Positions 39,390-49,582 of a DNA stretch of 64,000 nucleotides are shown here, in pieces; the first letter of the stretch is position 1; each line of letters starts with the position of its first letter. The DNA comes from CAXMST01 sp963790085 (GTDB taxonomy: Bacteria; Actinomycetota; Thermoleophilia; Solirubrobacterales; 70-9): positions 496,001 to 560,000 of the forward strand of contig CAWBNH010000013.1 of assembly GCA_963790085.1 (NCBI GenBank), given 5' to 3'. The notes beneath the pieces are model-generated. The model saw nothing but the letters and a program-made list of their open reading frames with translations. It made no database searches and was not told where the DNA came from. A program made the translations under genes and the position numbers.

Positions 39390-39873
39390 ATGTCCCGGGC
39401 GAACACCGACATGATCGAAACCTTCTATGACGCGTTCGCCGCCTGCGACGGGGAGGCGATGGAGGCCTGCTACGCGGCGGACGTGAGCTTCTCCGATCCG
39501 GTGTTCACCGACCTGCAGGGGGAGGAGGCCGGCGGCATGTGGCGGATGCTGACCAGCCAGGCGACCGATCTGCGGATCGAGCTCGCCGAGCACTCGGCCG
39601 AGGAGGGACACCGGCACCGCTCGGTGGCTCGCCGACTACACGTTCTCGCGGACCGGGCGGCCGGTGCACAACGACGTCCGGGCGAGCTTTCGCTTTGGCC
39701 CCGATGGGTTGATCGCCGAGCACAGGGACGACTTCGACTTCTGGGCCTGGTCGCGGCAGGCGCTGGGGCCGGCGGGCACGCTGCTCGGCTGGACCCCGAT
39801 CGTCCGCAACCCCGTCCGCAAGCAGGCACGGGAGAGCCTCGACCGCTTCCTCGCCGGCGAGAGCGTCGACTAG
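39390..39873 (+). pseudogene. SnoaL/NTF2-like protein, frameshifted
   Basis: The first frame gives IETFYDAFAACDGEAMEACYAADVSF and ends its sensible part at HSAEEG near 39605; the +1 frame continues DTGTARWLADYTFSRTG and HNDVRASFRFGPDGLIAEHRDDFDFW to 39873. One surplus G in GGG (39605-39607) explains it. The joined product would be about 160 aa, a normal NTF2-like fold. It may be a sequencing error. Confidence 0.7.
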
Positions 39874-39886
39874 CCGCGGCCGGCGC

Positions 39887-41299
39887 TCAGGTACGCCGGC
39901 GGATCACGGCCCGGGCGCCGCGGGCGGGGATCATCGTCACGTTCCGGTGCCGTGCTCGCTCAGGCTCGGGCCGATCCGCTTCGAGATCGAGTCTCCGGGC
40001 CATCGCCTCGAGCACCACCCGCTGCTCGGCCATCGCCAGCGCCGCGCCCAGACAGCGGCGGATGCCGCCGCCGAACGGAATCCACTCGTAGGTACCTGGG
40101 TTGTGGTCGTACCAGCGCTCGGGCCGGAACGCGAAGGGGTCCGGGTAGAGGTCGGGGCGATGGTGGACCAACAGGATGCTGATCGCCACCGGCGTGTCGG
40201 CCTCGACCCCGTACTCGCCGAGCTGCCAGGGGACCATCACCCGGCGCCCGATCAGCGGGATCACGGGACGGCTGCGCATGCTCTCGGTGATCACCGCCTC
40301 GACCTCCGCCTCGATCGCCTCGCGCGGTCCCTCACGGACGGTCTCCACGAGCCGCTGGTGCGCATCGGGATGGCGCAGCAGGCGCTCCCAGCCCCAGGCG
40401 AGGGAGTTCGCGGTCGTCTCGTGGCCGGCGAGCACCAGGGTCAGGAGCTCATCGCGGACCTCGCGGTCGCTCAATGCCTCGCCCTCGTCGGTGCGGGCCT
40501 GGAGCAGCATCGACATGATGTCCCGGCGCTCGGCCAGCCCCGCCTCGGAGCGGCGCCGCTCGATCACGCGGTAGGTCGCCCGGTCGAGCATCTCGACGCC
40601 GTGCCTGGTCAGCCCCACCGGCTCGTCCCTACCGAGATTGGCGAGCTCCGCGAGCTTTGCGAGGGGCAGCGTCGAGGCCGCGACCAGCCGCTTGATCGCG
40701 GTCCGGAACCGCGCCTCGGGGCTACCCGCGTCGAGCTCGCCCTCGATCCCGAAGATGCCGGCCATGATCACGTCGAGGGTGATCGCCTGCATCCGCGGGG
40801 CCAGGGCGAAAGGCCTGCCGATCGGCCAGCGGTCGATCTCCCGCTCGGTTGCCTCCTCGATCATCGTCACGTACCGCTCGATCGCCTCGCCGTGGAAGGC
40901 CGGCAGCAGCAGCTTGCGCTGGCGCATGTGCCGCGGCCCGACCGCGGTCAGCACCGAGTTCGGGCCGACGATCGGGCGCAGCGGCGACTCGCCGGTAAGC
41001 GACGGCGCCAGCTCCGGCTTGGCCACGAACAGCGACTTGACGTGATCGGGATGGCAGGTGACCACCGGGCCACCGTCCACGACCCCACGAAAGTGGAAGA
41101 CCTCGCCGAGCTCGCGGCGGGCCCGGAAGACGAACTCGATCTGGCGCTGGCTGAAGCGCAGCGTCTGGATCAGGCGGGGGAGGGGGATCGCCGGCGGCGT
41201 CGGCAGGCCCGCGAGCTGCCCGTCATCGATCGGTCCGGCGGCGGAGGGCGGCGCCTCCCCGATCAGCGGCTCGCGTTCAGATTCGAGCACCGGTGCCAT
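39887..41299 (-). CDS. Cytochrome P450
   Basis: 470 aa from the ATG at 41299. The I-helix AGHETTANSLAW, the ExxR pair in ESMRSRPV, the PERW region and the heme loop FGGGIRRCLG are intact. It resembles the actinobacterial CYP families that often act on fatty acids or terpenoids; the substrate is not known. The frame is open further upstream to 41377, but the first 26 residues are weak. A second P450 with a similar heme loop lies at 54692-56082. Confidence 0.92.
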   Translation of the reverse strand: MAPVLESEREPLIGEAPPSAAGPIDDGQLAGLPTPPAIPLPRLIQTLRFSQRQIEFVFRARRELGEVFHFRGVVDGGPVVTCHPDHVKSLFVAKPELAPSLTGESPLRPIVGPNSVLTAVGPRHMRQRKLLLPAFHGEAIERYVTMIEEATEREIDRWPIGRPFALAPRMQAITLDVIMAGIFGIEGELDAGSPEARFRTAIKRLVAASTLPLAKLAELANLGRDEPVGLTRHGVEMLDRATYRVIERRRSEAGLAERRDIMSMLLQARTDEGEALSDREVRDELLTLVLAGHETTANSLAWGWERLLRHPDAHQRLVETVREGPREAIEAEVEAVITESMRSRPVIPLIGRRVMVPWQLGEYGVEADTPVAISILLVHHRPDLYPDPFAFRPERWYDHNPGTYEWIPFGGGIRRCLGAALAMAEQRVVLEAMARRLDLEADRPEPERARHRNVTMIPARGARAVIRRRT

Positions 41300-41362
41300 G
41301 ACGGGGATTGTTACATGAATCGATGACAACGTCCGGGCCGGGGCGGGGTGTTCGCGGCCCGA

Positions 41363-41368
41363 TAGCGT
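41363..41368 (+). promoter_or_regulatory. -10 hexamer TAGCGT before a small ORF
   Basis: TAGCGT, 7 nt, ATG 41376; it supports that short frame as a real gene. Confidence 0.35.
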
Positions 41369-41375
41369 CACCGGC

Positions 41376-41531
41376 ATGGTCCGTCGCGCCGAGCACCCGA
41401 GCCAGGATGCGCCCGACTCGAAGCCGTTGCCGCTCAGCCCCCAGGACAGGGCGATCCTCGAGCTCGAGGGCTCGACGATCGCCGACGACCTCTGCTTCGG
41501 GTTCTGCGCGGACCCGCTGATCGCCGGCTGA
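41376..41531 (+). CDS. Small protein, unknown (51 aa)
   Basis: 51 codons ending IADDLCFGFCADPLIAG, with LSPQDRAILELEGSTI in the middle. It has a leaderless-type start and codon use like the core genes. No family is recognised; the LSPQDRAILELEG stretch recalls the start of some acyltransferases, which could mean a remnant. It is between a P450 (divergent) and the ABC-F gene. Confidence 0.35.
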   Translation: MVRRAEHPSQDAPDSKPLPLSPQDRAILELEGSTIADDLCFGFCADPLIAG

Positions 41532-41561
41532 GAATCGCCCGCGTGCGGCCCCTGTCAGCCT

Positions 41562-43490
41562 GTGGGCGTGGCCATCGCGATCGCATCTCAGCTCGGGATT
41601 CATCTCGGCGGCGAGCAGCTGTTCGACGACGTCTCGTTCAAGCTCTCGGCGCGGGAGCGGATGACCCTGGCCGGCCGCAACGGGGCCGGGAAGTCGACCC
41701 TGCTGCGGATCCTGGCAGGGGAGCTGCTCCCCGACTCGGGGCGGATCAGCCTGCGCCGCGGAGCGCGGGTGGCCCTGCATGACCAGCGACCGCCGCGGGG
41801 GAGCTCGATCTCGCTCGGCGACTACGTGCTCGAGGCCCGGGCGGACATGCTCGAGCTCGAGCGTGAGCTCGAGCGGCTCGAGCGGATGATGTCGGCCGGC
41901 GACCACGGTGAGGCGACGATGGAGAGCTACGCGCGGGCCCAGCAGCAGCTCGAGACGGCGGGCGGGTATCGGTGGCGCGACAACGTGCTGGCCGTGCTCG
42001 CAGGGCTCGGCTTCGAGGCCGACCCCGAGACGACCGCGAGGCCGCTGTCGACCTTCTCGGGAGGGGAGCTGACCCGTGCCTCGCTGGCCCGAGCGCTGGC
42101 CGCGAGCCCCGATCTGCTGCTGTTGGACGAGCCGACCAATCACCTCGACATCCCCTCGCTCGAGTGGCTGGAGGGGCACCTTCAGCAGCTCGACGCGTCG
42201 GTCGTGCTGGTCGCCCATGATCGCTGGTTCCTTGAGGCTGTCGGGACCTCGGTGCTCGAGCTCGAGGGCGGCCGCGCCCGGTTCTTCTCGGGCCCCTGGC
42301 ACGCGTGGCGCAGCGAGAAGGCCGCGCGCGAAATCGCGCTCGGCCGCGCGATCGAGAAGCAGCAGGCGGAGATCGCCAGGATGGAGCGCTTCGTCGAGCG
42401 ATTCCGCTACAAGGCGACAAAGGCCCGCCAGGCGCAGGCGCGGGTCAAGCAGATCGAGAAGCTGAAGGCAGGCGCCGTGAACGCCGACCCGCGCGACGGT
42501 CGCGAGCTTGCCTTCAGCTTCGCCAAGCCGGAGCGCAGCGGCCGCTTCCCGCTGAAGATGGAGGGCGCGAGGATCGAGGTCCCCGGAAGGGTGCTGCTCG
42601 AGGACGCGACCCTGAGGATCGAGCGCGGCGAGCACGTCGTTCTCGTCGGGCCCAACGGCGCCGGCAAGACGACCCTGATCGAGACCCTCGCCGGGCGCGA
42701 CGGGCCGGCGGAGGGCAGCGTCAAGCTCGGGCACAACGTCCAGCTGGGGTACCTGTCCCAGCACGCCGACAGCGCCGCCGGAACCGGCACCGTGCTCGAG
42801 GCGGCGCAGCGTGGCACCGGCCTGACCGGGCAGAAGCTGCGCGATCTCCTCGGCCACTTCATGTTCAGCGGCAACGAGGTCGACAAGCGGCTCAGCGACA
42901 TCTCCGGCGGCGAGCAGCGCCGCCTCTCGATCGCGATCCTCGTCGCCTCCGGGGCCAACCTGCTGATCCTCGACGAGCCGACCAATCACCTCGACCTCGA
43001 GAGCCGTGAGGCGCTCGAGGATGCGCTGACCGCCTTCGAGGGCGCGGTCCTGCTGGTCTCCCACGATCGCGCCCTGCTGGAGGCGGTCGGCAGTCGCACG
43101 GTCGCGATCGAGCGCAACACCCTGCGCAGCTACCAGACCGGCTGGGCCGCCTACGAGCGCGACAGGCAGGAGCGCGAGGCGGCACAGCGGCAGGCGGGGT
43201 CGTCGAACGGCGACCGCTCGGCGCACTCCCGCGACCCGGCGACGCTGCGCCGCGGGCCCTCGAAGAACGCGCTCAGGCGAGTCGCCGAGCTCGAGCAGCA
43301 GATCGATCGAGCGGAGCGGGCGCTCGCGACCCTGGAGGAGGAGCTGGCCGACCCGTCGGCGTGGTCGACGCCGGAGCGCTCGAGCCGCTCGACCGAGCGA
43401 CACACCGACCTCAAGCGTCGGATCGAGGACCTCTACGAGGCCTGGGAGGCGGCCGGTGGAGGCGCCGTCTCCGAGCAGCCGACCGGTTAG
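41562..43490 (+). CDS. ABC-F family ATPase
   Basis: About 642 aa from GTG 41562 (GTG 41568 is equally possible). Two ABC domains in one chain, no membrane segment: Walker A GRNGAGKST and GPNGAGKT, signatures FSGGE and ISGGEQRR, Walker B LLLLDEPTNHLD and LLILDEPTNHLD. The inter-domain linker (about residues 255-310) is the P-site tRNA-interaction motif. A C-terminal coiled coil (about 570-625) is typical of Uup/EttA relatives. It acts on ribosomes; resistance or housekeeping is not distinguishable. Confidence 0.93.
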   Translation: MGVAIAIASQLGIHLGGEQLFDDVSFKLSARERMTLAGRNGAGKSTLLRILAGELLPDSGRISLRRGARVALHDQRPPRGSSISLGDYVLEARADMLELERELERLERMMSAGDHGEATMESYARAQQQLETAGGYRWRDNVLAVLAGLGFEADPETTARPLSTFSGGELTRASLARALAASPDLLLLDEPTNHLDIPSLEWLEGHLQQLDASVVLVAHDRWFLEAVGTSVLELEGGRARFFSGPWHAWRSEKAAREIALGRAIEKQQAEIARMERFVERFRYKATKARQAQARVKQIEKLKAGAVNADPRDGRELAFSFAKPERSGRFPLKMEGARIEVPGRVLLEDATLRIERGEHVVLVGPNGAGKTTLIETLAGRDGPAEGSVKLGHNVQLGYLSQHADSAAGTGTVLEAAQRGTGLTGQKLRDLLGHFMFSGNEVDKRLSDISGGEQRRLSIAILVASGANLLILDEPTNHLDLESREALEDALTAFEGAVLLVSHDRALLEAVGSRTVAIERNTLRSYQTGWAAYERDRQEREAAQRQAGSSNGDRSAHSRDPATLRRGPSKNALRRVAELEQQIDRAERALATLEEELADPSAWSTPERSSRSTERHTDLKRRIEDLYEAWEAAGGGAVSEQPTG

Positions 43491-43517
43491 CGGCCCGGGA
43501 CGCGCCTCAGCCGCGGC

Positions 43518-44960
43518 TCAGGCGACCGCGACCGGCTCGCGCAGCGCCCGATCGACGACCCGCGCGCAGCGACGTCCCTCGGCGATCGCGGTGACGACCA
43601 GCGAGGCGCCGACGCGGACGTCGCCCGCCGCGTAGACGTCCTTGACCGAGGTCTTGAAGGCGCCCGCCTTGACATTCCCCCTGCGGTCGAGTTCGACGCC
43701 GAGGTCGCTGAGCAGGCCCTCGTGCTCGGGGTTGGTGAAGCCGATCGCGATCAGGACGAGGTCCGCGGGCTCGGTGTACTCGCTGTCGGGGACCGGGACC
43801 AGGGTCCGCGAGGAGGTGCCGGTGACCCGGCGGGCGCGGGCGCGGACGACATGTCCGCCCTCGCCCTCGAGGGCGATCACCTCGCGTCCGAACTCACGCT
43901 CGCCGCCCTCCTCCAGCGCGTAGGTCGTCTGCAGCCGCCGCGGCTGCATCGGCCAGGGCGTGAAGTCATAGCGCCCGCTCTCGGGCACGGCCGGGTAGAC
44001 GTCGAGCAGCCGCACCTGCTTGGCGCCCTCGCGCATCGCGTTCGACACGCAGTCCATGCCGGTGTCGCCGCCGCCGACCACGACGACGTTCTTGCCCGCC
44101 GCGGTGATCACCTGCTCCGGCGGGACCTCGCGCGCCTCGCGCCCCTCCATCCGGGCGACTGCGCGGTTGCGCTGATAGAGGTACTCCATCGCGAAGTGGA
44201 CGCCCTCCAGCCCCCGGCCCGGGATCTCGACGTCGCGCTCGACCCTGGAGCCGAGCGCCAGGATCACCGCGTCGTAGCTTTCGCGCAGCTCGCCGACGCC
44301 GACGTCTGCGCCGACCTCGACGTTGCAGATGAACTCGATGCCCTCCGCCGCGAGCACGTCGGTGCGCCGGTCGATTATCCACTTCTCGAGCTTTGCGTCT
44401 GGGACTCCGTAGCGCAGCAACCCGCCGAGGCCCTCGTCGCGCTCGAGCACGGTGACGTGGTGCCCGACCTGGTTGAGCTCGTCGGCGGCGGCGAGGCCGG
44501 CCGGGCCTGAGCCGACGACCGCGATCCTCCGCTCCGTCCGTTCGGCCGGCGGCTGCGGGGTCACCCAGCCCGAGCGGAAGGCGTTGTCGATCGTCCAGTA
44601 CTCGATCTGCTTGATCATCACCGGGTCGTCGTCGATTGCGAGCACGCAGGCCGACTCACACGGGGCCGGGCAGATCAGGCCGGTGAACTCGGGGAAGTTG
44701 TTCGTCGCGTGCAGCTGGTCGACTGCCTCCCGCCAGCGGCCGGTGCGCGCGAGGTCGTTCCAGTCGGGGATCAGGTTCCCGAGCGGGCAGGCGTCGTTGC
44801 AGAACGGGACTCCGCAGTCCATGCAACGCGAGGCCTGTTCGCGCAGCGCCGACTCGGGCAGCGTCAGGAAGATCTCCTTGTAGTCGCGCACGCGCTCGGC
44901 CGGGTCGCGCTCCGGGGCGGGGACCCGCTGCACCTTGAGGAAGCCCTTGGGGTCCGCCAT
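43518..44960 (-). CDS. gltD: Glutamate synthase small subunit
   Basis: 480 aa from the ATG at 44960, which shares bases with the gltB stop (ATGA). It is the NADPH-binding, FAD-containing beta subunit that passes electrons to GltB. N-terminal iron-sulfur cysteines are C46, C49, C54, C58 (CMDCGVPFCNDAC) and a second CPAPCESAC set; then FAD GSGPAGLAAADELNQ, NADPH GGGDTGMDC and the C-terminal AAGDVRVGASLV. Convergent with the ABC-F gene. Confidence 0.96.
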   Translation of the reverse strand: MADPKGFLKVQRVPAPERDPAERVRDYKEIFLTLPESALREQASRCMDCGVPFCNDACPLGNLIPDWNDLARTGRWREAVDQLHATNNFPEFTGLICPAPCESACVLAIDDDPVMIKQIEYWTIDNAFRSGWVTPQPPAERTERRIAVVGSGPAGLAAADELNQVGHHVTVLERDEGLGGLLRYGVPDAKLEKWIIDRRTDVLAAEGIEFICNVEVGADVGVGELRESYDAVILALGSRVERDVEIPGRGLEGVHFAMEYLYQRNRAVARMEGREAREVPPEQVITAAGKNVVVVGGGDTGMDCVSNAMREGAKQVRLLDVYPAVPESGRYDFTPWPMQPRRLQTTYALEEGGEREFGREVIALEGEGGHVVRARARRVTGTSSRTLVPVPDSEYTEPADLVLIAIGFTNPEHEGLLSDLGVELDRRGNVKAGAFKTSVKDVYAAGDVRVGASLVVTAIAEGRRCARVVDRALREPVAVA

Positions 44961-47900
44961 CAGGCGACGGCCTCCGCCTCTGCCCCCGCGTCGGCGGTCG
45001 CCGCGCGCTCGCCGGCGAACCGCGCCATCGCCTCCTTGTAGCCCCGTGGGATCACCAGAGTGAACTCCCCGACTGCCTCCGCCCACCGGCCCAGCAGGTC
45101 CCGTGCGACCTCGGAGCCGGTCCGGTGCAGGTGCTCGGTGAGCAGCTCCCTGAGGGCCGGCTCCCGCTCGGGGTTGACGGGATCGAGGTCGACGAGCTGG
45201 TGGTTGGTCCGGGCGGCAAGCCTCCGTTCGGGGTTGTGGACGAACGCGATCCCGCCGCTCATCCCGGCGCCGAAGTTCTGGCCGGTGGGCCCGATCACGA
45301 CGACGCAGCCACCGGTCATGTACTCGCACGCGTGCTCGCCGACGCCCTCGACCACGGCGAGCGCTCCGGAGTTGCGAACCGCAAACCGTTCGCCGGCCCG
45401 ACCGTTGAAGAAGGCCCGGCCGCCGGTCGCCCCGTACAGCGCGACGTTGCCGGCGATCACGTTCTCGGCGGCGACGAAGTGGCTCTCGCCGGCGGGATGG
45501 ACGGCGAGCACTCCGCCGGAGAGGCCCTTGCCCGCGTAGTCGTTGACGTCGCCCTCGACGGTCAGTGAGATGCCGGGCGCGAGCCAGGCTCCGCAGCTCT
45601 GGCCCGCCGACCCCTGGAGCCGGATCTGGATCGAGTCGTCCGGCAGCCCCGCCGGCCCGTGGTCTGCCACGACCGCGTTCGACAGCAATCCGCCGACGGC
45701 GAGATCGCTGTTCACCACCGAGGAGCGGATCCGCAACGGCTCCGACGGCGCCGGCGTCGCCGGGCTCTCCCGGTAGCGCTTGACCAGCAGCCTGCCGTCG
45801 AAGCTCCGGTTGGCCGGTCCATGACCGACGGCCTCGACGAAGCCCTTCGGCCTGCCCTCGGCGATCGGCGGCACCGCCAGCAACGGCCGCAGATCGAGCG
45901 CCTCGGTCTTCCAGCTCCGCGGCCTCAGCGTCGGGTCGAGCAGCTGGGTGCGGCCGACCAGCTCCGCGAAGGTGCGGACGCCCAGAGCCGCCATCAGTCC
46001 GCGCGCCTCCTCGGCGACGTAGAGCATGTAGGTCACCACCTGCTCCGGCGTGCCCTGGAAGCGCTTGCGCAGCTCCGGATCCTGAGTCGCAACGCCGACC
46101 GGGCACGTGTTCAGGTGACAGACCCGCATCATGATGCAGCCGGTGGCGATCAACGGTGCCGTGCTCAGGCCGACCTCATCGGCGCCGAGCAGCGCCGCGA
46201 TCACGATGTCGCGGCCGGTCCGCATCTGGCCATCGGCCTGAAGGACGACGCGACTGCGCAGCTCGGAGTCGAGCAGCGCCTGCTGTGCCTCGGCGAGCCC
46301 GAGCTCCCACGGCACGCCGGCCTGCTGGATCGACGACTGCGGCGAGGCGCCGGTGCCACCGTCGTGTCCGGCGATCACGATGTGGTCGGCGCCGGCCTTG
46401 ACGACCCCGGCCGCGACCGTGCCGACGCCGGCCTCGGAGGCGAGCTTGACCGAGACCGAGGCGCGCGGGTTTGCGGCGCGCAGGTCGTAGATCAGCTGCT
46501 TGAGATCCTCGATCGAGTAGATGTCGTGGTGAGGGGGCGGGGAGATCAGCTCGACGCCGGGGGTCGAGTGCCTGAGGCTCGCGATGTAGGAGTCGACCTT
46601 GTGGCCGGGCAGCTGCCCGCCCTCGCCGGGCTTGGCGCCCTGGGCGACCTTGATCTGCAGCTGGTCGGCGCGCAGCAGGTAGTCGATGTCGACGCCGAAG
46701 CGCCCGGAGGCGACCTGCCTGATTCGCGAGCGGCGCTCGTCGCCGTTCGTGTCGGGCGTGTTGCGGGCGGGGTCCTCGCCGCCCTCGCCGCTGTTCGACA
46801 TGCCGCCGATCCGGTTCATCGCGATCGCCAGCGTCTCGTGCGCCTCCCTCGAGAGGGCGCCGAGGCTCATCGCTCCGGTCGAGAATCGCCTCACGATCTC
46901 GGTCGCCGGCTCGACCTCCTCCAGTGGAACCGGCTCCGAGACCGTTCGCAGGCCGAGCAAGCCGCGCAGCAGCGCATGCTGCGCGTTCTCCTCGTTGACG
47001 CGGCGTGAGAACTCCTCGTAGGACTCGAGCCCCGACTCGCCGTCGCGGACCGACCGCTGCAGGCTGGCGATCGTCTGTGGGTCCCACATGTGCAGCTCAC
47101 CGTCGGCCCGCCAGCGGTAGATCCCGCCCTGCGGCAGGAGCTTCGCGTGGTCGGCGGCGAGCAGGCCCTGCTCGACGTGCTCGGGCAGGGCGAGGCCGTG
47201 CATCTCCGGCCAGGCGCGGGCGTGACGGGTCAACGCCTCGCGCGCCAGGCCCTCGACCCCGATCCCGCCGAGCCGCGAAGGCGTCCCCGTGAAGTGCTCG
47301 TCGATCAGGCTCCGGTCGATGCCGACCGCCTCGAAGATCTGGGCGCCACGATACGAGTGGATGGTCGAGATGCCCATCTTCGACAGCACCTTCAAGAGCC
47401 CCGCGCAGAGCCCGACGATCGCCCGCCGGACGGCGTCCTCCGGGCGCAGCCGCTCGCCACCGACGACGATGTCGTCCATCGCGGCGATCGACTCGAGCAT
47501 CAGATACGGGTTGATCGCCGTGGCGCCGTAGCCGATCAGCGCCGCCAGGTGGTGGATCTCGCGGGGCTCGCCGGACTCGACGATCAGCGAGGCCTGCAGG
47601 CGGGTGCCCTTGCGGACCATGCTCTGGTGGACGGCGGCGCTCGCCAGCAGCGATGGGATCGGCACCCGCTCGGGCCCGATCTCGTGGTCGCTGATGATCA
47701 GCATCGTCGCGCCCTCGGCGAGTGCCTCGTCCGCCTCGGCGCAGATCCGCTCGATCGCGGTCTGCATTCCAGCGGGTCCCTCGGCGAGCGGCCAGGTCGC
47801 GTCGATCGTCACCGCCGCGAGCTCGGGCTCGTTTGCGTTCCGCAGCCGATCGATGTCCTCGTTGGTGAGGATCGGCTGGTCGATCTCGATCTGAAAGGAG

Positions 47901-49582
47901 TCGTCCTTGCCGAGGAATAGCAACCGGCCCTTGGCGCCGAGGCGGGTGGTCAGCGACATCACCACCGCCTCCCGAACCGAGTCGATCGCGGGGTTGGTGA
48001 CCTGGGCGAAGCGCTGCTTGAAGTAGCTGAACAGCGACGGCTCCTGCTCGCTGAAGGCGGCGAGCGAGACGTCGTTGCCCATCGAGCCGGTCGGCTCCTT
48101 GGCCTGCTCGACGAGCGGCTCGAGCAGGATTCTCAGGTCCTCCTGGCTGTAGCCGAAGGCGAGCCGGCGCAGCTCCATCGGCAGCTTCTCGGCAGGGCGG
48201 GGAGCCGGAGCCTCGATCTCGTCGAAGTGCTTGGTCCGGTCGGCGTCCCAGTCACCGTACGGATGCCGGCGCGCCTCCTCGAGCTCGACCTCGCCGTCGG
48301 CATGGACGACGCCCGTCTCGAGGTCGGCGATCACCAGCTGGCCGGGGCGGAAGCGGCCCTTGCGGAAGACCTTCGATTCGGGGACGGTGAAGATCCCGGA
48401 CTCCGAGCCCATCGCCAGCCAGCCGTCGTCGGTGACCAACCAGCGGCCGGGCCGCAGGCCGTTGCGATCGACCATCGCACCGAGCGTCCGCCCGTCGCAG
48501 AAGGCCATCGCGGCCGGCCCGTCCCAGGGCTCCTGGATGCGCGAGTGGTAGCGGTAGAAGCCCTCGAGCTCCGGCGGCAGATCATCGCGTCCTTCATGCG
48601 CCTGCGGGATCATCATCATCATCGCGTGCGGCAGGGTGCGGCCGGAGAGCGTCAGCAGCTCGAGCGCACGGTCGAAGGCCGCCGAGTCCGAGGCGGTCTC
48701 CGGGATCAGCGGGAGCAGCTGCTCGAGACCGGGCAGCAACGGGCTCGAGAGCGTCGCCTCCCGGGCGCGCATCCAGTTGACGTTGCCGAGCGCGGTGTTG
48801 ATCTCACCGTTGTGGGCGATCATCCGCAGCGGTTGGGCAAGCTCCCAGCTCGGCAGCGTGTTCGTCGAGAAGCGCGAGTGGACGACGGCGAACCGGCTCT
48901 TCAGCTCCGAATCGGTCAGGTCCGGGTAGAACTCCGGCAGCTGCGGCGCCGTCAGCATGCCCTTGTAGACGACGGTCCGCGAGGAGAAGCTCGGGAACGA
49001 GACCGCGTACCCGAACTGGGCCTCGGCCCGCCGGCGGGTCAGGAACAGGCGCCGCTCGAACTCGTCCTGGTCGCTGACGTCGTCGCCGCGGCCGATCAGC
49101 AGCTGCATGATTCTCGGGGCCGCCTCCTGTCCCATCGTCCCGGCCGCGGTCTCCTCGACCGGCACCTCGCGCCAGGTGATCGGCTTGTGCCCGTCGGCGC
49201 TGACCAGCTGCTCGAGCCGGACCTCGAGAACGCGTGAGCGCGCGGGCTCCTTCGGCAGGAAGCAGACGGCGACGGCCAGCTCGCCGGGGCCCGGGAGCTC
49301 CGCAGCCCTGACCCCCGCCTCGGGCGCCCGGAAGCGGAAGAAGTCGTGGCTGAGGTCGAGCAGGATGCCGGCCCCGTCTCCGGTCGTCTCGTCGGCGCCG
49401 GCCGCCCCCCGATGCTCGAGCCGGTCGAGCGCGATCAGGCCCCGTGAGACGACCTCGTGGCGCGGCGAGTTGTCGAGTCGCGCGACCGCAGCCACGCCGC
49501 ACGAGTCGCGGTCCATCGCGGGATCGTGGACGCCGCCCGCGAAGGCGGGGCGGAGGGCCGGGTAGGTCGGTCGCTGCTTCAT
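44960..49582 (-). CDS. gltB: Glutamate synthase large subunit
   Basis: 1540 aa from the ATG at 49582. It makes glutamate from glutamine and 2-oxoglutarate. A short propeptide ends before Cys28 (DRDSCGV), the N-terminal nucleophile of the glutaminase domain; the central and FMN-binding domains carry GEGGEDPARNTPDTNG, the [3Fe-4S] motif CHLNTCPVGVA, and the C-terminal beta-helix domain with GGCVVVIGPTGQNFGAGMSGG. Upstream 49583-49790 (about 200 bp) has no clear element. The amino-acid ABC transporter on the same strand follows upstream, consistent with glutamine/glutamate metabolism. Confidence 0.97.
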   Translation of the reverse strand: MKQRPTYPALRPAFAGGVHDPAMDRDSCGVAAVARLDNSPRHEVVSRGLIALDRLEHRGAAGADETTGDGAGILLDLSHDFFRFRAPEAGVRAAELPGPGELAVAVCFLPKEPARSRVLEVRLEQLVSADGHKPITWREVPVEETAAGTMGQEAAPRIMQLLIGRGDDVSDQDEFERRLFLTRRRAEAQFGYAVSFPSFSSRTVVYKGMLTAPQLPEFYPDLTDSELKSRFAVVHSRFSTNTLPSWELAQPLRMIAHNGEINTALGNVNWMRAREATLSSPLLPGLEQLLPLIPETASDSAAFDRALELLTLSGRTLPHAMMMMIPQAHEGRDDLPPELEGFYRYHSRIQEPWDGPAAMAFCDGRTLGAMVDRNGLRPGRWLVTDDGWLAMGSESGIFTVPESKVFRKGRFRPGQLVIADLETGVVHADGEVELEEARRHPYGDWDADRTKHFDEIEAPAPRPAEKLPMELRRLAFGYSQEDLRILLEPLVEQAKEPTGSMGNDVSLAAFSEQEPSLFSYFKQRFAQVTNPAIDSVREAVVMSLTTRLGAKGRLLFLGKDDSFQIEIDQPILTNEDIDRLRNANEPELAAVTIDATWPLAEGPAGMQTAIERICAEADEALAEGATMLIISDHEIGPERVPIPSLLASAAVHQSMVRKGTRLQASLIVESGEPREIHHLAALIGYGATAINPYLMLESIAAMDDIVVGGERLRPEDAVRRAIVGLCAGLLKVLSKMGISTIHSYRGAQIFEAVGIDRSLIDEHFTGTPSRLGGIGVEGLAREALTRHARAWPEMHGLALPEHVEQGLLAADHAKLLPQGGIYRWRADGELHMWDPQTIASLQRSVRDGESGLESYEEFSRRVNEENAQHALLRGLLGLRTVSEPVPLEEVEPATEIVRRFSTGAMSLGALSREAHETLAIAMNRIGGMSNSGEGGEDPARNTPDTNGDERRSRIRQVASGRFGVDIDYLLRADQLQIKVAQGAKPGEGGQLPGHKVDSYIASLRHSTPGVELISPPPHHDIYSIEDLKQLIYDLRAANPRASVSVKLASEAGVGTVAAGVVKAGADHIVIAGHDGGTGASPQSSIQQAGVPWELGLAEAQQALLDSELRSRVVLQADGQMRTGRDIVIAALLGADEVGLSTAPLIATGCIMMRVCHLNTCPVGVATQDPELRKRFQGTPEQVVTYMLYVAEEARGLMAALGVRTFAELVGRTQLLDPTLRPRSWKTEALDLRPLLAVPPIAEGRPKGFVEAVGHGPANRSFDGRLLVKRYRESPATPAPSEPLRIRSSVVNSDLAVGGLLSNAVVADHGPAGLPDDSIQIRLQGSAGQSCGAWLAPGISLTVEGDVNDYAGKGLSGGVLAVHPAGESHFVAAENVIAGNVALYGATGGRAFFNGRAGERFAVRNSGALAVVEGVGEHACEYMTGGCVVVIGPTGQNFGAGMSGGIAFVHNPERRLAARTNHQLVDLDPVNPEREPALRELLTEHLHRTGSEVARDLLGRWAEAVGEFTLVIPRGYKEAMARFAGERAATADAGAEAEAVA

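Noticed and set aside
36284..39400. A second copy of the tmRNA 3' end (attR)
   Set aside because: No match to the T-arm and acceptor sequence was found downstream in the window.
41277..43403. 708-codon minus-strand frame opposite the ABC-F gene
   Set aside because: The plus-strand gene has all ABC-F motifs; the minus frame has none.
45659..47008. 449-codon plus-strand frame inside gltB
   Set aside because: The gltB frame is continuous and carries FMN and iron-sulfur motifs.
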